Origin: Macquaria australasica
Taxonomy: Eukaryota > Chordata > Actinopteri > Centrarchiformes > Percichthyidae
Direction of reading: 5' to 3'
Assembly (NCBI GenBank): GCA_005408345.1
Contig: SEMN01000071.1
Coordinates: 124,001 to 188,000, forward strand
Length of the DNA: 64,000 nucleotides
How positions within the stretch are numbered: position 1 is the first letter of the stretch; every line of letters starts with the position of its first letter. Positions 62,001 to 64,000 of this stretch are shown piece after piece. The notes beneath the pieces are model-generated. The model was not told where the DNA came from, searched no databases, and worked only from the letters and a program-made list of their open reading frames with translations. Position numbers and translations under genes: made by a program.

Positions 62001-62926
62001 AATATATAAAGAGTTTTGTAATATATAAGATTTTATTGGTGAACTAGGTTACTCTAATGTTTTTCATCTAAAGCTTCGAATGTAATTGAGCATCTTCAGG
62101 CAATAGATAAATCGGGTTCAATACTTATGCTTGGAAATGGGTTGTCGAATTTGTCCCATAACTAGGTCAAGCACTGCATTGAAGTGCCACTGGCTATTGT
62201 TCAGCAATGCGGTAAATTGCCCCTTTATTAGCTTAGCTCCAAGAATGCTGATGGGACAATGCCCTATAGATCGAGCTGAGATGGGCGGCAAATGGAGGCA
62301 AAGAGAAAAATCAAAAGAGCCAATGACATCAGAGAGGGCCGTGGAGGATTGTGTGGGCTGGGTACCAGGAAGCTCGTGATGAGTCAGGACAGGAAGTTGG
62401 TTGGTGTTGCTCATAGAGAAAGCCTCTAGAGCTCTAGGATACGATAGGAGAAAGATGGGAGACCTTGTACTCGGATGACAAAGGTTCTTTTGTGCAACAG
62501 GGGGATCACAAGGACACAGTCGAGGTTTTGTGGCGGGGGAGAAGATGATTGAAACTGGGGAAGATTGGATAGGAATGAGGAGGCTTCTCTGTTTCCGACT
62601 CAAAACCCTTAAGGCCAAGCTGGCTTGAGGAGTGACATCATGCATCTTGGTATGCTCAAGCAACAGTTTTAGCTTTCCTCCAGCTGACATCCAATAAAAT
62701 GATTTGTTTGTGAAGCTCCTGATTGTGTATGCAAAGTTCTTAAAGCAGGTTTAAAAAGAAGTCTGCCTGCATCCAATGCATCTCCACACTGATATATGAA
62801 ATTACGTGTAAAAGAAAGAGCAGTCCTTCTCACTTGGGATAGATGGTGGTCATCTTGGCTGCTGCATATCCTGGCTTGCACACTCCTTCACTGAGGTTGC
62901 CATACTTGTATGCCAACTCTGGTGGC
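38897..62926 (-). CDS. st3gal3: ST3 beta-galactoside alpha-2,3-sialyltransferase 3, last eight coding exons
   Basis: This is a Golgi type II membrane enzyme of family GT29. The family transfers sialic acid from CMP-Neu5Ac to the 3-position of terminal galactose on N-glycan and type 1/2 chains. Eight minus-strand exons with fully consistent phases (919 bases) give about 305 residues plus stop, compared with about 375 for the human protein. All sialyl motifs are present: L from CKRCIIVGNGG to GKDVGTKTT; S around RILNPYFIQEAAF to HNCDEVAVAGFGYD; motif III LHYYE; and VS in THNISKEKEF. The two cysteines that pair between L and S are present. The last exon ends DLTNGI, close to human DLSSGI. The missing N-terminal ~70 residues (cytosolic tail, membrane anchor, start of stem) lie upstream, beyond the window end. 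Fish may carry a and b copies; which one this is cannot be told. Confidence 0.95.
38987..41381 (-). other. st3gal3 last intron
   Basis: It contains family B repeat copy 4 (39737-39888) and a T-rich stretch with repeated TTTTAGTTTTGATTTT-like words near 40440-40740 that is probably repeat debris. No exon was seen. Confidence 0.6.
39737..39888 (-). repeat. Dispersed repeat family B, copy 4 (inverted, short)
   Basis: It contains CTTTAGCTGCGAAATGCTC, TTTGATCCATTGTTAATATA and AGCAGCTTTAACT, matching the copy at 10330-10580. Confidence 0.65.
41382..41528 (-). CDS. st3gal3: st3gal3 exon: end of sialylmotif S and motif III
   Basis: The acceptor TTTTACTACAG precedes AACATTCC and the donor is AAAGAG|GTGAGT. 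It encodes NIPTLGTVAVTMALHNCDEV, AVAGFGYD and the motif III segment APLHYYETV. Length is 49 codons in phase 0. Confidence 0.94.
42069..42107. repeat. (CA)n microsatellite
   Basis: Uninterrupted CA run, about 39 bases. Confidence 0.92.
42303..42325. repeat. (AC)n microsatellite
   Basis: Uninterrupted AC run. Confidence 0.88.
43239..43385 (-). CDS. st3gal3: st3gal3 exon: sialylmotif S, first part
   Basis: The acceptor CATTTCAG precedes AGGGGCACAG and the donor is AAAGGG|GTAAGA. Its 49 codons encode RGTEGFWKSVAHYVPREP, RILNPYFIQEAAF and GLPFNNGVMGKG. It is separated from the previous exon by the largest intron in the window (about 8.95 kb). Confidence 0.94.
44712..44741. repeat. (GT)n microsatellite
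   Basis: GT run with one TT interruption. Confidence 0.88.
45642..45688. repeat. (AC)n microsatellite
   Basis: AC run with one CTG interruption. Confidence 0.9.
46976..47024. repeat. (GT)n(TA)n compound microsatellite
   Basis: An interrupted GT run passes into about ten TA units. Confidence 0.9.
50342..50361. repeat. Poly-A tract
   Basis: Twenty consecutive A. It could be the tail of an old retroposed copy on the plus strand, but no recognisable element precedes it. Confidence 0.85.
52339..52525 (-). CDS. st3gal3: st3gal3 exon: end of sialylmotif L and linker
   Basis: The acceptor TGCTGGCAG precedes GTTGAACG and the donor is AAACTG|GTGAGG. It encodes LNEAPVRGYGKDVGTKTT, then ITYPEGA, KDSLFVF, DFKWL and FKEKL. 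The 62 codons align without gaps to the human exon. Confidence 0.94.
52745..53002. repeat. Probable dispersed repeat with CAAGCA/TTTCAAG words
   Basis: The stretch has many related words (TTTCAAGCACTTTCAAGACC, AATCAAGCGTTTTTCAAGG, TTCCAAACTTTCAAGAC). From memory it resembles a fish interspersed repeat. It lies in the 255-bp remainder of the small intron between two st3gal3 exons. Confidence 0.45.
53083..53178 (-). CDS. st3gal3: st3gal3 exon: sialylmotif L, first part
   Basis: The acceptor CCTTGTAG precedes TCTCAGCTG and the donor is GTGGTGAG|GTAAGA. It encodes LSCKRCIIVGNGGILSNKSL and GSRIDDYDVVV, the donor-binding L motif with its conserved cysteine. Confidence 0.94.
53276..53339 (-). CDS. 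st3gal3: st3gal3 exon upstream of sialylmotif L
   Basis: The acceptor CTCTGCAG precedes AAAGAATC and the donor is CTAGACAG|GTAATT. This 64-base exon encodes RIIDSILTATKNYGLGEVLD, corresponding to human DNLIKAILSVTKEYRL. Confidence 0.9.
56105..56455 (+). repeat. Dispersed element X, solo copy
   Basis: It starts TAGGGCTGCATTATTAATTA and contains GATTAATCGATTCATTAC, GGTGACGTCTTCAAATGTC and CATATTTGAGAGGCTG, ending with TAATCAATTAGTCAGCTAAC. It is the most complete X copy in the window and has no Y insert. Confidence 0.7.
57200..57249. repeat. (GT)n microsatellite
   Basis: GT run interrupted by CTGTGCGCGCA. Confidence 0.9.
57726..57761. repeat. Perfect 14-bp inverted repeat (hairpin)
   Basis: GCAGGTTAGCTTCA (57726-57739) pairs perfectly with TGAAGCTAACCTGC (57748-57761) around an 8-base loop. 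Confidence 0.85.
58762..58890 (+). repeat. Dispersed repeat fragment (AGGGCTGGGACGATATG)
   Basis: It starts AGGGCTGGGACGATATGC and continues with CAATTCGATACTATCACG and several ATTGCGATT words. From memory this matches a common fish repeat end; only one end is seen. Confidence 0.55.
59005..59099 (-). CDS. st3gal3: st3gal3 exon: KPAPMFLD region
   Basis: The acceptor TCTCATTGCAG precedes GTTTATG and the donor is ACGCAAG|GTAAGA. It encodes FMKPAPMFLDRNFKR and YLPPFGFKTQ, matching human SKPAPMFLD and FVPPFGIKGQ. Length and phase are 1 + 93 + 1 bases. Confidence 0.93.
59100..62833 (-). other. st3gal3 intron
   Basis: No repeat or exon is clearly identifiable. A 190-codon minus-strand frame (62690-62118) has no motif or homology that I recognise, and its length is within chance for this window. 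Confidence 0.55.
62834..62926 (-). CDS. st3gal3: st3gal3 exon: stem and start of catalytic domain
   Basis: The acceptor TGTACAG precedes GCCACCAGAG and the donor is CCCAA|GTGAGA. The exon encodes PPELAYKYGNLSEG and CKPGYAAAKMTTIYP. This aligns with human PAELATKYANFSEGACKPGY and includes one glycosylation sequon (NLS). Confidence 0.92.
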
Positions 62927-64000
62927 CTGTACATTAAAAGGAGCAGAGATAGTGATTAATCAGACACATCATGATAACTGATTATCAATTATACTGACGC
63001 ATTTCTAAGCCTCAAAGACAGAGCATGTCAAATAATCTGCTTGAGAGATAGGGGGAAAAAAAGGGGGTTGCTTAGGAAGTTGGAGAACTCAGCAACAGCT
63101 CAGCAGATCACCTGTGTGTGGCAAGACAAAGCAGAGGGGCCTTGTTCAAATAATCACACTGGCGGTGCTAAAACTAGAACCTCCAGATTACTAGCATGAT
63201 CATTAATAACCTGATGTATGCCATGAATCTAGTTCAAATAAACAGGGAGACGGGAGGGAGGCCCAAGTCTTAGCCCAATATGAGGCCTGAAAATCAGAGG
63301 GGGTTGACTGGGGCCTGCTTGTGCACAATTTGAAGCTTTTCTATGCTAATATAATATATTTCAGTATGAACTACAATGCTGTTCACTTTCAGTGTGCCTT
63401 TAATTGGCCTCAAGCTGGTAAGTGATTTGGTGAGAATGAAATCTAGGGGGCACTTTTCCATCAGCCAGACCACCAGCGGGAACAAATTACCCAAGTCACA
63501 AAACTAATTACTAGCTTTAAGATGAATTGCACTATTGTATGCATGTGCTCTAATGGAGTAATTAATGACACTGTGGATATAATGTAAGGAGCTGTATTAG
63601 ATAAACTGAACCCATGTGAGAACCACCTTAAAGTGTGTGCTGACATAGTGCTTACAGTGTGTGTGCCGAGTGCGGACAGACGAGCCCCGCGAGGGTGGCG
63701 ATGGCAGCATATGATTATTGCTGGCATGGTAATGGGGGGGCCAGAGAAAGGGCCTTATCATGGCAATTTAGAGCAAGAGTGTCAAACCAATTCAGGGAAT
63801 TATACACAAAAACAGACACGCTGACACAGTGACAGCTGCGTAATGATTCAATGTAGCATGTTCTCATCCTGACAAACCACAGCCGCTCTGGAATAAACGG
63901 GAAAACACAGACTACCATCTCAATTCACACAAATCTCTTAATGTATTACTCAGACCACCAATCAAATCTGTGCATTTGTCAACAGGGTTTGGTTAGGACT
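62927..64000 (-). other. st3gal3 intron, running past the window end
   Basis: No exon for the stem or membrane anchor was seen. The upstream st3gal3 exons must lie past 64000. Confidence 0.6.

Noticed and set aside
62118..62690. 190-codon open frame on the minus strand in a st3gal3 intron
   Set aside because: No recognised domain, no good splice or promoter context, and a frame of this length is expected about once by chance in 64 kb of six frames.

Overview
The window looks like chromosomal DNA of a teleost fish, most likely a percomorph. It has intron-rich vertebrate genes with GT/AG junctions, many CA/TG microsatellites, one assembly gap of 408 Ns, and several dispersed repeats that I recognise from memory as abundant in percomorph genomes. 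There is no prokaryotic or viral gene content. I find three protein-coding genes, and each could be rebuilt exon by exon with matching codon phases.

Layout. (1) 1-3763: non-coding DNA with simple repeats, two recognisable dispersed repeats and a microRNA-like hairpin (71-131). (2) 4076-5681, plus strand: a complete two-exon prostaglandin E2 receptor EP4 gene (ptger4 type, 485 aa). (3) 8220-9030: a fold-back DNA element. (4) 9248-11680, minus strand: the complete coding part of artemin (artn, GDNF-family ligand, 247 aa from the simplest start) in three coding exons, with two candidate 5' exons at 27224-27533 and about 28561-28740. (5) 12-28 kb is artn 5' intron/leader territory, packed with transposon debris, including a transposase N-terminal remnant beside three copies of a perfect 16-bp palindrome (20454-20722). 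(6) 28.8-38.4 kb: intergenic DNA with repeats and a GC-rich promoter-like island. (7) 38897-62926, minus strand: the last eight coding exons (about 305 codons) of the sialyltransferase gene st3gal3. Its first ~70 codons (cytosolic tail, membrane anchor, start of stem) lie beyond base 64000.

The genes do not form a pathway. One is a Gs-type PGE2 receptor, one a secreted neurotrophic ligand for the GFRalpha3/RET receptor, and one a Golgi alpha2,3-sialyltransferase. The arrangement is informative: st3gal3 followed by artn in the same orientation matches human 1p34 (ST3GAL3-ARTN). A ptger4 gene placed tail-to-tail with artn resembles the human 5p13 region, where PTGER4 and GDNF are linked. The locus therefore looks like an old paralogous block.

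Most other long open frames are shadows of these exons or chance frames in simple-sequence DNA.
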